Assembly: GCA_052244495.1 (NCBI GenBank)
Contig: JBQPXH010000003.1
Source of the DNA: Cereibacter_A sp052244495
Lineage (GTDB): Bacteria; Pseudomonadota; Alphaproteobacteria; Rhodobacterales; Rhodobacteraceae
Direction: 5' to 3' (one strand)
DNA: 64,000 nucleotides
Positions within the stretch are counted from its first letter, which is position 1. Every line of letters starts with the position of its first letter. Both the position numbers and the translations under genes were made by a program. Under the pieces are notes generated by a model that was not told the origin of the DNA, searched no databases, and saw only the letters and a program-made list of their open reading frames with translations. Shown in pieces: positions 27,627-36,297 of this stretch.

Positions 27627-29183
27627 ATGACCCAGCACGACCGCCTCCTCATCATCGATTTCGGGTCGCAGGTGACCCAGCTCATCGCGCGCCGCCTGCG
27701 CGAGCTGAACGTCTACTGCGAGATCCACCCCTATCAGAACGTGACCGAAGCCTTCCTGCAGGGCTTCGCACCGAAGGCCGTGATCTTCTCGGGCGGACCC
27801 TCCTCCGTCTTCGCCGAAGGCGCGCCGATGCCGCCGAAAGGCGTCTTCGATCTCGGCGTGCCGATCCTCGGGATCTGCTACGGCCAGCAGGTGATGATGC
27901 ACTGCCTTGGCGGCAAGGTCGAACGCGGCCACGGCACCGCGGAATTCGGGCGGGCGTTCGTCACGCCGTCCGAGGGGCGGCTCGCGATCCTCGACGGCTG
28001 GTTCGAGGACGGGCGCGAGCAGGTCTGGATGAGCCACGGCGACCACGTCTCGCAGATCGCGCCGGGCTTTCAGGTGTTCGGCACCTCGCCCAACGCCCCC
28101 TTCGCCGTCACCGCCGATCCGGCGCGCCATTTCTACGCCGTGCAGTTCCACCCCGAGGTGCACCACACCCCACGCGGCGCGAAGCTCTACGAGAATTTCG
28201 TGAAGCTCGCGGGCTTCAAGGGCGACTGGACGATGGGTGCCTACCGCGAGGAGGCGATCGCGAAGATCCGCGCTCAGGTGGGCGATGCAAAGGTGATCTG
28301 CGGCCTGTCGGGCGGCGTCGACTCCTCGGTGGCCGCGGTGCTGATCCACGAGGCGATCGGCGACCAGCTGACCTGCGTCTTCGTCGATCACGGCCTCCTG
28401 CGGCTCGGCGAGGCCGAACAGGTCGTCTCGATGTTCCGCGACCACTACAACATGCCGCTGATCCACGCCGACGAGACCGAGTTGTTCCTCGGCGCGCTGG
28501 AAGGCGTCTCGGACCCGGAGGTGAAGCGCAAGACCATCGGCCGGCTCTTCATCGACGTGTTCCAGAAGCACGCGGCCGAGGTGGGCGGCGCCACCTTCCT
28601 CGCGCAGGGGACGCTCTACCCCGACGTAATCGAATCGGTCAGCTTCTCGGGCGGGCCTTCGGTCACCATCAAGTCGCACCACAACGTGGGCGGCCTGCCG
28701 GAGAAGATGGGGCTGAAGCTGGTCGAGCCGCTGCGCGAACTCTTCAAGGACGAGGTCCGCGCGCTCGGCCGCGAGCTTGGCCTGCCCGAGAGCTTCATCG
28801 GCCGCCACCCCTTCCCCGGCCCGGGCCTCGCCATCCGCTGCCCCGGCGAGATCACGCGCGAGAAGCTCGAGATCCTGCGCCGGGCGGATGCGGTCTACAT
28901 CGACCAGATCCGTCGTCACGGCCTCTACGACGAGATCTGGCAGGCCTTCGTGGCGCTGCTCCCGGTCCGGACCGTGGGTGTCATGGGCGACGGGCGGACC
29001 TACGACTACGCCTGCGCGCTGCGCGCCGTCACCAGCGTGGACGGCATGACCGCCGATTATTACCCCTTCACCCACGACTTCCTCGGCGAGACCGCCACGC
29101 GGATCATCAACGAGGTGCAGGGCATCAACCGCGTGACCTACGACATCACGTCGAAGCCGCCCGGAACCATCGAGTGGGAATGA
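27627..29183 (+). CDS. guaA: GMP synthase (glutamine-hydrolysing)
   Basis: Converts XMP to GMP using ATP and glutamine, the last step of GMP synthesis. The 518-residue protein has a class I glutamine amidotransferase domain (about 1-200, nucleophile in GICYGQQ, His-Glu in FHPEVHH), an ATP pyrophosphatase domain with the P-loop LSGGVDSS (about 227-234) and a C-terminal dimerisation domain ending KPPGTIEWE. No guaB or purine gene adjoins it. A GC-rich hairpin follows at 29192. Confidence 0.98.
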   Translation: MTQHDRLLIIDFGSQVTQLIARRLRELNVYCEIHPYQNVTEAFLQGFAPKAVIFSGGPSSVFAEGAPMPPKGVFDLGVPILGICYGQQVMMHCLGGKVERGHGTAEFGRAFVTPSEGRLAILDGWFEDGREQVWMSHGDHVSQIAPGFQVFGTSPNAPFAVTADPARHFYAVQFHPEVHHTPRGAKLYENFVKLAGFKGDWTMGAYREEAIAKIRAQVGDAKVICGLSGGVDSSVAAVLIHEAIGDQLTCVFVDHGLLRLGEAEQVVSMFRDHYNMPLIHADETELFLGALEGVSDPEVKRKTIGRLFIDVFQKHAAEVGGATFLAQGTLYPDVIESVSFSGGPSVTIKSHHNVGGLPEKMGLKLVEPLRELFKDEVRALGRELGLPESFIGRHPFPGPGLAIRCPGEITREKLEILRRADAVYIDQIRRHGLYDEIWQAFVALLPVRTVGVMGDGRTYDYACALRAVTSVDGMTADYYPFTHDFLGETATRIINEVQGINRVTYDITSKPPGTIEWE

Positions 29184-29191
29184 TCCGGGCC

Positions 29192-29214
29192 GGAGGCGCC
29201 TGAGCGGCGCCTCC
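29192..29214 (+). terminator. Hairpin after guaA
   Basis: GGAGGCGCC (29192-29200), loop TGAGC, GGCGCCTCC (29206-29214); the tail CCCTC is not T-rich, so termination efficiency is uncertain. Confidence 0.6.
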
Positions 29215-29430
29215 CCCTCGGCCGCCGGGGGTCCGAAGGCCGAGTGCCACTCCGGCGCCCCCGTCTGCTACAAACGGCGGCTCTCGCGGCCCTATGCCAA
29301 GCCTGTCGACCGGCACCACGGGCAAGCCCCGCTCGCGTTCCCATCCCTTTTCGGCCCCGCCCCGCACCCCTTGCGCCCACAGATCCTGCCGTTCGCCGCA
29401 CGGCGCCAACCTGCGCGCGCTCTCCCGCCT

Positions 29431-29479
29431 TTCACTCTGTGCAAATATCCTCGGGGGTGCGGGGGCGGACGGCCCCCGC
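29431..29479. repeat. Dispersed intergenic element, copy C
   Basis: TTCACTCTGTGCAAATATCC (29431-29450), then TCGGGGGT and the hairpin GCGGGGGC (29459-29466), loop GGACG, GCCCCCGC (29472-29479). The outermost pair is G-C, against C-G in copy D. Confidence 0.75.
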
Positions 29480-29574
29480 TCGTCGGTGGCCTCCGGGACC
29501 GCCCCTGACGGACCTGTCTGGACAATAGCCCGCGGGCGGGGGATGGTGGCCGGCCCCAGATCCGGACCTCCGAA

Positions 29575-30462
29575 ATGCCCCCCCAGCAGCACCTTTCCGC
29601 AGCCACCCTCTGGATGGCAGGTGCCATCGCGTCCTTCTCGGCCATGGCCGTGTCGGGGCGCATGGTCTCGGGCGTGCACGACACCTTCGAGATCATGACC
29701 TGGCGCTCGCTGGTCGGCCTTCTCGTCGTCGGCGCGTGGGCCGCGTCGGCGGGCAGGCTCGCCGAGGTCCGGACCGCGCATTTCGGCCGCCATCTCGTCC
29801 GCAACCTCTGTCACTTCACCGGGCAGAACCTCTGGTTCTGGGCGCTGGGGATGATCCCGCTGGCGCAGGTCATCGCGCTCGAGTTCACATCGCCGCTCTG
29901 GGTCATCCTCCTCTCGCCGCTGCTTCTGGGGGAACGCATCACGCGGATGCGTGCCCTGTCGACCGTGGTCGGGTTCGCCGGCATTCTCGTCGTCGCCCGG
30001 CCGGATTTCGCGCAGATGGACCTGGGCGTGCTCGCCGCTGGCGGCTCGGCCATCTTCTTTGCAGGCTCCATCATCCTGACCAAGCGCCTCACCCGACACG
30101 AGTCGATCGTCTCGATCATGTTCTGGCTGACGCTGATCCAGGCGGTCCTCGGGCTCGCCTGCACCTTTGCCGATGGCCGCACCACCTGGCCCACGCCCGC
30201 CTCGAGCGTCTGGCTGCTGATGATCGGCCTCTCGGGCCTTTCCGCCCATCTCTGCCTCACCAAGGCCCTCTCGCTCGCGCCGGCGGGCTTCGTGGTGACG
30301 GTGGATTTCCTGCGCCTGCCGGTCTTCGCGATGCTCGGCATGATCCTCTTCTCCGAGCCGCTGGACGCGATGGTCATCCTCGGCGGCGGCATCATTCTTG
30401 CAGCGAACTGGATCAGCATCCGCTCGACCGGGCGGGCAAGGCGGCCACAGGACGCAGGGTGA
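29575..30462 (+). CDS. DMT family (EamA) transporter
   Basis: A 295-residue inner-membrane protein with about ten hydrophobic helices in two EamA repeats, each ending in the glutamate-containing helix signature (VIALEFTSPLWVILL in the first, MILFSEPLDAMVILG in the second). The family exports amino acids and related metabolites; no substrate is indicated by context. ATG 29575. A C-terminal basic tail (about residues 282-295) faces the cytoplasm. Confidence 0.9.
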   Translation: MPPQQHLSAATLWMAGAIASFSAMAVSGRMVSGVHDTFEIMTWRSLVGLLVVGAWAASAGRLAEVRTAHFGRHLVRNLCHFTGQNLWFWALGMIPLAQVIALEFTSPLWVILLSPLLLGERITRMRALSTVVGFAGILVVARPDFAQMDLGVLAAGGSAIFFAGSIILTKRLTRHESIVSIMFWLTLIQAVLGLACTFADGRTTWPTPASSVWLLMIGLSGLSAHLCLTKALSLAPAGFVVTVDFLRLPVFAMLGMILFSEPLDAMVILGGGIILAANWISIRSTGRARRPQDAG

Positions 30463-30547
30463 AATACGCCTTCCGCGGCGTCAGAGATTGACCGAAGGAA
30501 GCAGTCACCAAATGATGCACTTGCACTTGGCAAGGGGAGGAACGCCA

Positions 30548-31645
30548 ATGAAAAAATTGACCCTCGCGCTCGGAGGGCTGGCGCTCGGCGCCGGTGCGGC
30601 CACGGCGGGAGACATCGAGCGCTCGACGCAGAGCGTGGGCATCCTTTTCGAGGAAGGCCGGTATGCGGAACTGAGCTTCGGCTTTGTCGATCCCGAGGTT
30701 TCCGGCAACGCCTTCGGCTTCGGATCCGGCAACATGGCCGGTGACTTCAGCACCTTCGCGCTTGCCTACAAGCAGCCGCTGGGCGACCGGATGGATCTTG
30801 CTCTGATCCTTGACCAGCCGATCGGCGCCGATGTCGACTATCCGGCGGGAGGCTCCTACTTTCTGAGTGGAACGACGGCCGAGTTGCGCTCGACCGCGCT
30901 GACGGGCCTGCTTCGCTACAAGTTCGACAACAATTTCTCGATCCACGGCGGCCTGCGTGCCGAGAAGGTCAAGGGCAACGTCCACATCAACGTTGCGTCC
31001 TACATCGCACCGCCGATCGGCGTCGATTACGACCTCGACGCCAAGGGCGACTGGAAGCTCGGCTATGTGCTCGGCGTTGCCTGGGAAAAGCCCGAAATCG
31101 CGGCGCGTGTGGCGCTGACCTACAAGTCGAAGATCACGCACACGCTGGAATACACCGAAGACTCGAATCTGCTGGGCGGCGGGTCGGGCGAATTCGACAC
31201 CGAAGTGCCGCAGTCGCTGATGCTGGAGGCGCAGACCGGCATCGCCGCGGACACCTTGCTCTTTGGTTCCATCCGCTGGGTGGAGTGGAGCGCGTTCCTG
31301 ATCAACCCCCCCATCTACAGCTCCCTCTTCCCGACCACCCCGCTGGTGGCATACGACTCCGACCGCATCACCTACACGCTCGGGCTTGGTCGCAAGTTCA
31401 ACGAGGCCTGGTCCGGCGCCGTCACCGTGTCCTACGAGCCGCAGACGGACGATCTCACCGGGAACCTGGGCCCGAACGATGGCTACACCTCCATCGGTGT
31501 CGGTGCGACCTACACGCTCGACCGCATGGAGATCACCGGAGGCGTGCGATACGTCATGCTCGGCGATGCGGTGACACGATCGACCGCCCGGTTCGAGGAC
31601 AACGACGCTCTGGCTGTCGGAATCCGGGTCGGCTACAAGTTCTGA
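30548..31645 (+). CDS. Outer membrane protein transport protein (OmpP1/FadL family)
   Basis: A 365-residue outer-membrane beta-barrel for hydrophobic substrates such as fatty acids. A signal peptide (residues 1-20, ending GAATA) is followed by a segment resembling the FadL hatch (IERSTQSVGILFEEGRYAEL) and alternating amphipathic strands, ending in the barrel-assembly signal GYKF. It is shorter than E. coli FadL, as usual for Rhodobacterales members. AGGGGAGG precedes ATG 30548. No fatty-acid gene adjoins it. A GGGGCCG/CGGCCCC hairpin (31654-31678) follows. Confidence 0.9.
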   Translation: MKKLTLALGGLALGAGAATAGDIERSTQSVGILFEEGRYAELSFGFVDPEVSGNAFGFGSGNMAGDFSTFALAYKQPLGDRMDLALILDQPIGADVDYPAGGSYFLSGTTAELRSTALTGLLRYKFDNNFSIHGGLRAEKVKGNVHINVASYIAPPIGVDYDLDAKGDWKLGYVLGVAWEKPEIAARVALTYKSKITHTLEYTEDSNLLGGGSGEFDTEVPQSLMLEAQTGIAADTLLFGSIRWVEWSAFLINPPIYSSLFPTTPLVAYDSDRITYTLGLGRKFNEAWSGAVTVSYEPQTDDLTGNLGPNDGYTSIGVGATYTLDRMEITGGVRYVMLGDAVTRSTARFEDNDALAVGIRVGYKF

Positions 31646-31653
31646 TCCACGTC

Positions 31654-31710
31654 GGGGCCGCACGGTCAGGCCGGCCCCGGCAAACCACGGCCGAAGGTTC
31701 CGGACCTTCG
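31654..31710 (+). terminator. Tandem hairpins after the FadL-type gene
   Basis: Two hairpins, GGGGCCG/CGGCCCC (31654-31678) and CGAAGGT-TCCGG-ACCTTCG (31692-31710), lie between the porin gene and the ATPase gene. Neither has a T run; a leader role for the downstream ATPase-metA operon is an alternative. Confidence 0.5.
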
Positions 31711-31812
31711 ACCCGGCTCCGCGCGCTCCGCCGTCGCATCCGTCAGTTTTCGCGTGAACCGGCGATCCGGGCGCGGTAACAGGGGCGCGATCCGACGCAG
31801 AGGGCACGAACG

Positions 31813-32682
31813 ATGATCTACAGGACCGGGGCCGAGTGGCGTGCGGCGCAGGCCAAGCGGGTGCTTCTGTTCGGCATGTCGGGTCTTGGCAAGACCCATG
31901 TCTCGGCCCTGCTTCGGGACAGCGGCGACTGGTTCCACTACTCGGTCGATTACCGGATCGGCACGCGCTACATGGGCGAGCACATCGCCGACAATTTCAA
32001 GCGCGAGGCGATGAAGGTTCCGTTCCTGCGCGAACTGCTGCGGACCGACTCGGTCTATATCGCGTCGAACATCACCTTCGACAATCTTGCCCCGCTCTCG
32101 ACCTACCTCGGCAAGCCGGGCAACCCGAACCGAGGCGGGCTGGCCTTCGCCGACTATCTTGAGCGCCAGGGCCAGCACCGCGAGGCCGAGGTGGCGGCGC
32201 TGCATGACACGCCCCGCTTCATCCGCCGCGCGACGGAAATCTACGGCTACCAGAACTTCGTCTGCGACTCGGGCGGCTCGATCTGCGAGGTGGTGGACCC
32301 GGACAATCCGAACGATCCGGTGATGTCCGATCTTGCCGGCAACCTGCTCATGGTCTGGATCAAGGGCTCCGAGGCGCATACCGCCGAGCTCGTCCGCCGC
32401 TTCGACAAGGCGCCGAAACCCATGTACTACCAGCCGGGGTTCCTCCATTCCGCCTGGACGGAATACCGGGTCGAGAAGGGCCTGACCGAGGATCAGGTCG
32501 ATCCCGACGACTTCATCCGCTGGACCTATGCCCGCGCCCTCGCCCACCGCCAGCCGCGCTACGAGGCCATGGCGCGCTGGGGCATTACCGTCACCGCCGA
32601 GGAAGTGGCCGAGGCGAGCGATGCCGCGAGCTTCGTGGACCTCATCGCCCGCACGCTGGACAGGGCGAGAGCCGAGGCCTAG
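31813..32682 (+). CDS. P-loop ATPase of unknown function, upstream of metA
   Basis: A 289-residue protein with a clear Walker A (LFGMSGLGKTH, about residues 20-30). After it come an aspartate-containing DSGDWFHYSVDYRIGTRYM segment, an ADYLERQ helix and CDSGGSICEV, which suggest a kinase-like P-loop fold, but I know no function. ATG 31813 has AGAGGG upstream. It ends 28 bases before metA on the same strand, so co-transcription is likely; the pairing may mean a role in methionine or sulfur metabolism, which is only inference. Confidence 0.8.
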   Translation: MIYRTGAEWRAAQAKRVLLFGMSGLGKTHVSALLRDSGDWFHYSVDYRIGTRYMGEHIADNFKREAMKVPFLRELLRTDSVYIASNITFDNLAPLSTYLGKPGNPNRGGLAFADYLERQGQHREAEVAALHDTPRFIRRATEIYGYQNFVCDSGGSICEVVDPDNPNDPVMSDLAGNLLMVWIKGSEAHTAELVRRFDKAPKPMYYQPGFLHSAWTEYRVEKGLTEDQVDPDDFIRWTYARALAHRQPRYEAMARWGITVTAEEVAEASDAASFVDLIARTLDRARAEA

Positions 32683-32710
32683 AACCGACCCTCCGCTGAG
32701 AGAGACGACC

Positions 32711-33628
32711 ATGCCGATCACCCTGCCCGAGTCGCTGCCCGCCTTCGACGTGCTCACCCGCGAGGGCGTCATGGTGATGACGCCGGAACGGGCCGACCGG
32801 CAGGACATCCGGCCCCTGCGCATCGGGCTTCTGAACCTGATGCCCAAGAAGATCCAGACGGAGAACCAGTTCGCCCGGCTGATCGGAGCCACGCCGCTGC
32901 AGATCGACTTCCAGCTGATCCGCATGACCGAGCACCAGACGAAGAACACCGCCGCCGAGCACATGGCCGCGTTCTACCGCCCCTTCCAGGAGGTGAAGCA
33001 CGAGAAGTTCGACGGCCTCATCATCACTGGCGCGCCGATCGAGCATCTCGACTTCACCGATGTCACCTACTGGGACGAGCTCTGCGAGGTGATGGACTGG
33101 ACGCAGACCAACGTCCAGTCGACCTTCGGCGTCTGCTGGGGCGGCATGGCGATGATCTACCACTTCCACGGCGTGCAGAAGCACATGCTGGAGGCGAAGG
33201 CCTTCGGCTGCTTCCGTCATCGCAACGTGGATCCGGTCTCGCCCTACCTGCGGGGCTTCTCGGACGACTTCGTCATCCCCGTCAGCCGGTGGACCGAGAT
33301 GCGCCAGTCCGAGATCGACGCGGCCCCGGGCCTCCGGACGCTGCTCGCCTCGGACGAGGTGGGCGCCTGTCTCGTCGAGGATGCCGCGCACCGCGCCCTC
33401 TACATCTTCAACCACTTCGAATACGACAGCGACACGCTGAAGCAGGAATACGACCGCGACGTGGCGAACGGCAAGCCGATCAACGTGCCGGCGAACTACT
33501 ATCCCGATGACGATCCGTCGAAGCCGCCGCTCAACAGGTGGCGAAGCCACGCGCACCTCCTATATGGGAACTGGATCAACGAGATCTATCAGTCCACTCC
33601 ATATGACATTCAGCAGATTGGCCGTTAG
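32711..33628 (+). CDS. metA: Homoserine O-acetyltransferase (MetA type)
   Basis: First committed step of methionine synthesis: acylation of homoserine. The 305-residue product has the catalytic triad Cys142 (FGVCWGG), His235 and Glu237 (NHFEYD). Residue 111 in the acyl-CoA pocket is glutamate (GAPIEHLDF) where E. coli MetA has glycine; in this family Glu111 marks use of acetyl-CoA instead of succinyl-CoA, so the enzyme is named accordingly despite its MetA fold. Its 3' end overlaps the lipoprotein hydrolase gene by 26 bases. Confidence 0.95.
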   Translation: MPITLPESLPAFDVLTREGVMVMTPERADRQDIRPLRIGLLNLMPKKIQTENQFARLIGATPLQIDFQLIRMTEHQTKNTAAEHMAAFYRPFQEVKHEKFDGLIITGAPIEHLDFTDVTYWDELCEVMDWTQTNVQSTFGVCWGGMAMIYHFHGVQKHMLEAKAFGCFRHRNVDPVSPYLRGFSDDFVIPVSRWTEMRQSEIDAAPGLRTLLASDEVGACLVEDAAHRALYIFNHFEYDSDTLKQEYDRDVANGKPINVPANYYPDDDPSKPPLNRWRSHAHLLYGNWINEIYQSTPYDIQQIGR

Positions 33629-34571
33629 CTTCCTCATCGCCGGAACCCTCGCCCTCGGCGGCTGCGGAGCCGCCGTCTCGCAGCGCGCTGCCGACCGCGA
33701 GGCCGTGGCCGAGGCTTCCTATCCGCCGACGGGGCAACTCCTCGACGTCGAGGGCCACACCGTCCACGCTCATGTCGAGGGCCATGGGCCGGACCTCGTC
33801 CTGATCCACGGCGCCTCGGGATCGACCCGCGATTTCACCTTTTCCTTCGTGGACCGCATGAAGGACCGCTACCGGGTGATCGCCTTCGACCGGCCGGGCC
33901 TCGGCTGGTCGGACGACATCGGCCCGGACGGCGTGAGCCCGCTCGTGCAGGCGGACCTGCTGCGCAAGGCCGCGGCCCAGCTCGGCGTGAAGCGGCCGAT
34001 CGTGCTCGGCCATTCCTACGGCGCAGCCGTGGCACTGGCCTGGGGTCTGCGCGATCCCGGCAATACTGCGGCCATCGTCACGGTCTCGGGCGCGGTCATG
34101 CCCTGGCCGGGCGATCTCGGCCCGCTTTACTCGCTGACCTCGAGCAACTTCGGCCAGGCTGCGGTGGTGCCGCTGATCTCGGCCTTCGTCTCGACCGACC
34201 GGGCCGAGCGCGTGGTCAGCCAGATCTTCGCGCCCCAGAAGGTGCCGCCCGGCTACGCGGAGTACTTTGGCGTAGGGCTCTCGCTGCGTCGCGAGAGCTT
34301 CCGGGTCAACGCGCGGCAGGTCACCGGCCTCAAGCCCTATCTCAAGCTCATGGAGCCGAACTACCCGAAGCTGCCGATGCCGGTCGAGATCCTCCACGGC
34401 AACGCCGACCAGGTGGTGCCTGCCGAGATCCACGCGCAACCGCTCGGCAAGCTCATCCCCGGTGCGCATGTCACCATCCTCCCGGGGATCGGCCACATGC
34501 CGCACCAGGTCGCCCCGGACGCGGTGGCCGCCGCCATCGACCGCGCCGCGATCCGCGCCGGATTGCGCTGA
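33603..34571 (+). CDS. Lipoprotein alpha/beta hydrolase
   Basis: A 322-residue alpha/beta hydrolase with a lipoprotein signal peptide (LALGGC, Cys21). Catalytic residues are visible: nucleophile in GHSYGA, acid in HGNADQVVP and His in GIGHMPHQ; the oxyanion segment is LIHGASGSTRD. It probably faces the periplasm anchored by lipid. The substrate is unknown. ATG 33603 lies inside the end of metA, so translation is coupled to it; a MetX-like role is unlikely because MetA is present and this protein is exported. Confidence 0.85.
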   Translation: MTFSRLAVSFLIAGTLALGGCGAAVSQRAADREAVAEASYPPTGQLLDVEGHTVHAHVEGHGPDLVLIHGASGSTRDFTFSFVDRMKDRYRVIAFDRPGLGWSDDIGPDGVSPLVQADLLRKAAAQLGVKRPIVLGHSYGAAVALAWGLRDPGNTAAIVTVSGAVMPWPGDLGPLYSLTSSNFGQAAVVPLISAFVSTDRAERVVSQIFAPQKVPPGYAEYFGVGLSLRRESFRVNARQVTGLKPYLKLMEPNYPKLPMPVEILHGNADQVVPAEIHAQPLGKLIPGAHVTILPGIGHMPHQVAPDAVAAAIDRAAIRAGLR

Positions 34572-34612
34572 ACGCGGGCTTGGCCATACTGGCGCCAGAC
34601 AGGGAGGACCCG

Positions 34613-35497
34613 ATGGAGCTGCCGTTCGACGGGGCGATCAGCCACTATTACCGCAAGGAGGCCCCGCGAAATATCCGCGAGGCGATCAAGGGCGCCTCCG
34701 GCGACGATATCCTCGAAGCTTCCTATCCCTATCGCGAGGAGTTGAAGAAGAAGGTCTATGCCGAGACGATGGAGGGGCTGCAGGCCCAACTCGTCCGCCT
34801 GCAGGCCGAGGTCAAGAAGACCGGCCAGCGGATCGTCGTCGTCTTCGAGGGGCGCGACGCCTCGGGCAAGGGCGGCACGATCAAGGCCGTGACCGAGAAC
34901 CTCAATCCGCGCGTGGCCAACGTGGTCGCGCTGCCCGCGCCTTCGGACCGCGAAGCCGGACAGTGGTATTTCCAGCGCTACGTCGACAAGCTTCCCGCCA
35001 AGGGCGAGATCGCGCTTTTCGACCGCAGCTGGTACAACCGCGGCGTGGTCGAGAAGGTGTTCGACTTCTGCACCGATCGCCAGCGCGAGCACTTCTTCTG
35101 CCAGCTTCCCGGCTTCGAGGAGATGCTCGTCGAGGACGGGATCACCCTCGTGAAGCTCTGGCTCAACGTCGGCCGCGCCGAGCAGCTCCGCCGGTTCCTT
35201 GCGCGAGAGCAGGATCCGCTCAAGCAGTGGAAGCTCTCGTGGATCGACATCGAGGGCCTGAAGAAATGGGAGGAGTACAGCTCCGCCATCGAGGAGACGC
35301 TGCGCCGGAGTCATCTTGGAAACGCACCCTGGACGGTGATCCGGTCGGATGACAAGCGGCGCGCCCGGATCGCGGCGATCCAGACGATCCTCCGGGCGGT
35401 CGAGTTCGACGGCCGGCGGGACGATGTGATCGGCATCCCGGATCCTGCCATCTGCGGCGGCCCCGAGATCTGGAGCGACGGTCGCCAGAAGGGATGA
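34613..35497 (+). CDS. ppk2: Polyphosphate kinase 2
   Basis: A 294-residue class I PPK2, which uses polyphosphate to phosphorylate nucleoside diphosphates or the reverse. Walker A is EGRDASGKGG (about residues 83-92), the Walker B/catalytic segment is FDRSWYNR, and the lid carries LLRRFLAREQDP-type Arg residues (RRFLAREQDPLKQWK). AGGGAGG precedes ATG 34613. The stop overlaps the start of the TetR gene (ATGA), suggesting the regulator senses or controls this operon. Confidence 0.95.
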   Translation: MELPFDGAISHYYRKEAPRNIREAIKGASGDDILEASYPYREELKKKVYAETMEGLQAQLVRLQAEVKKTGQRIVVVFEGRDASGKGGTIKAVTENLNPRVANVVALPAPSDREAGQWYFQRYVDKLPAKGEIALFDRSWYNRGVVEKVFDFCTDRQREHFFCQLPGFEEMLVEDGITLVKLWLNVGRAEQLRRFLAREQDPLKQWKLSWIDIEGLKKWEEYSSAIEETLRRSHLGNAPWTVIRSDDKRRARIAAIQTILRAVEFDGRRDDVIGIPDPAICGGPEIWSDGRQKG

Positions 35498-36111
35498 GCA
35501 AGCGCGGCTACCATCACGGCAATCTCCGCCAGGCCCTGGTCGAGGCGGCGCTCTCGCTCATCACCGAGAAGGGACCGCAGGGCTTTACCCTGTCCGAAGC
35601 CGCCAAGGCCGCGGACGTTACGCCCGCCGCCGTCTACCGCCACTTCGCCGGGCGCGACGAGCTGATCGCCGAGGCGGCGCGGCAGGGCTACGAGATCTTC
35701 GGCGCGCTCATGGACTACGCCTATGACGAGGGCCGCCCTTCGGCGCTGGCCGCCTTCGAGGCGACGGGGCGCGCCTATCTTGCCTTCGCCCGAAAGTATC
35801 CCGGCCACTACATGGCGATGTTCGAAAGCGGCATCTCGCTCCAGTCGAACCCCGACCTTGCGGCCGCAGCCCAAAAGGCACGGGACGTCCTCGAGCGCGC
35901 GGCGACCCATCTCTCCGAGCACATCCCACCGGAGAAGCGCCCGCCGCCGGCGATGTTCTCGGCCCACATCTGGGCGATGAGCCATGGCGTCGTCGAACTC
36001 TTCACCCGCGGTTCGCCCGGTGCCAAGTCACCCTTCCCGCCCGAGGACCTGCTCGAGGCCGGCATCGGCATCTACCTCCGCGGGCTGGGCCTCCTGCCTC
36101 CCGACGCCTGA
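35494..36111 (+). CDS. TetR family regulator (WHG-domain type)
   Basis: A 205-residue repressor. The N-terminal helix-turn-helix (about residues 8-55, GFTLSEAAKAADVTPAAVYRHFAGRDEL) is typical TetR, and the C-terminal ligand domain has the WAMSHGVVELF segment of the WHG subgroup. Translationally coupled to ppk2 by a four-base overlap, so it is likely to control polyphosphate kinase expression. No palindromic operator is evident to me in the ppk2 upstream region. Followed by element copy D. Confidence 0.9.
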   Translation: MSKRGYHHGNLRQALVEAALSLITEKGPQGFTLSEAAKAADVTPAAVYRHFAGRDELIAEAARQGYEIFGALMDYAYDEGRPSALAAFEATGRAYLAFARKYPGHYMAMFESGISLQSNPDLAAAAQKARDVLERAATHLSEHIPPEKRPPPAMFSAHIWAMSHGVVELFTRGSPGAKSPFPPEDLLEAGIGIYLRGLGLLPPDA

Positions 36112-36150
36112 CCAGCGCTGCTCCCGCACCCGCAATTGCGGCCTGGCTAT

Positions 36151-36198
36151 TCACTCTGCCCAAATATCCTCGGGGGTCCGGGGGCAGACAGCCCCCGG
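36151..36198. repeat. Dispersed intergenic element, copy D
   Basis: TCACTCTGCCCAAATATCC (36151-36169), then TCGGGGGT and the hairpin CCGGGGGC (36178-36185), loop AGACA, GCCCCCGG (36191-36198). It lies between the convergent TetR and ABC ATPase genes, where it could end both transcripts. Confidence 0.75.
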
Positions 36199-36297
36199 CC
36201 GTTCCACAGCGCAGCGGGTCCGGATCGGACGGCACGCGGCCGTCACTCCCGGCTGGTCAGGGCCGCCCATGATCCCTTGCCCGGAGGCCGTCCGCTC

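Larger units (their letters stand above)
29184..29574. other. Intergenic region after guaA
   Basis: 391 bases without a credible gene. It contains a 9-bp stem hairpin right after guaA (29192-29214) and element copy C (29431-29479). Confidence 0.6.

Noticed and set aside
31646..31812. A SAM riboswitch ahead of the ATPase-metA operon
   Set aside because: Only two simple hairpins are visible; I could not match the conserved core of SAM-II or related classes.
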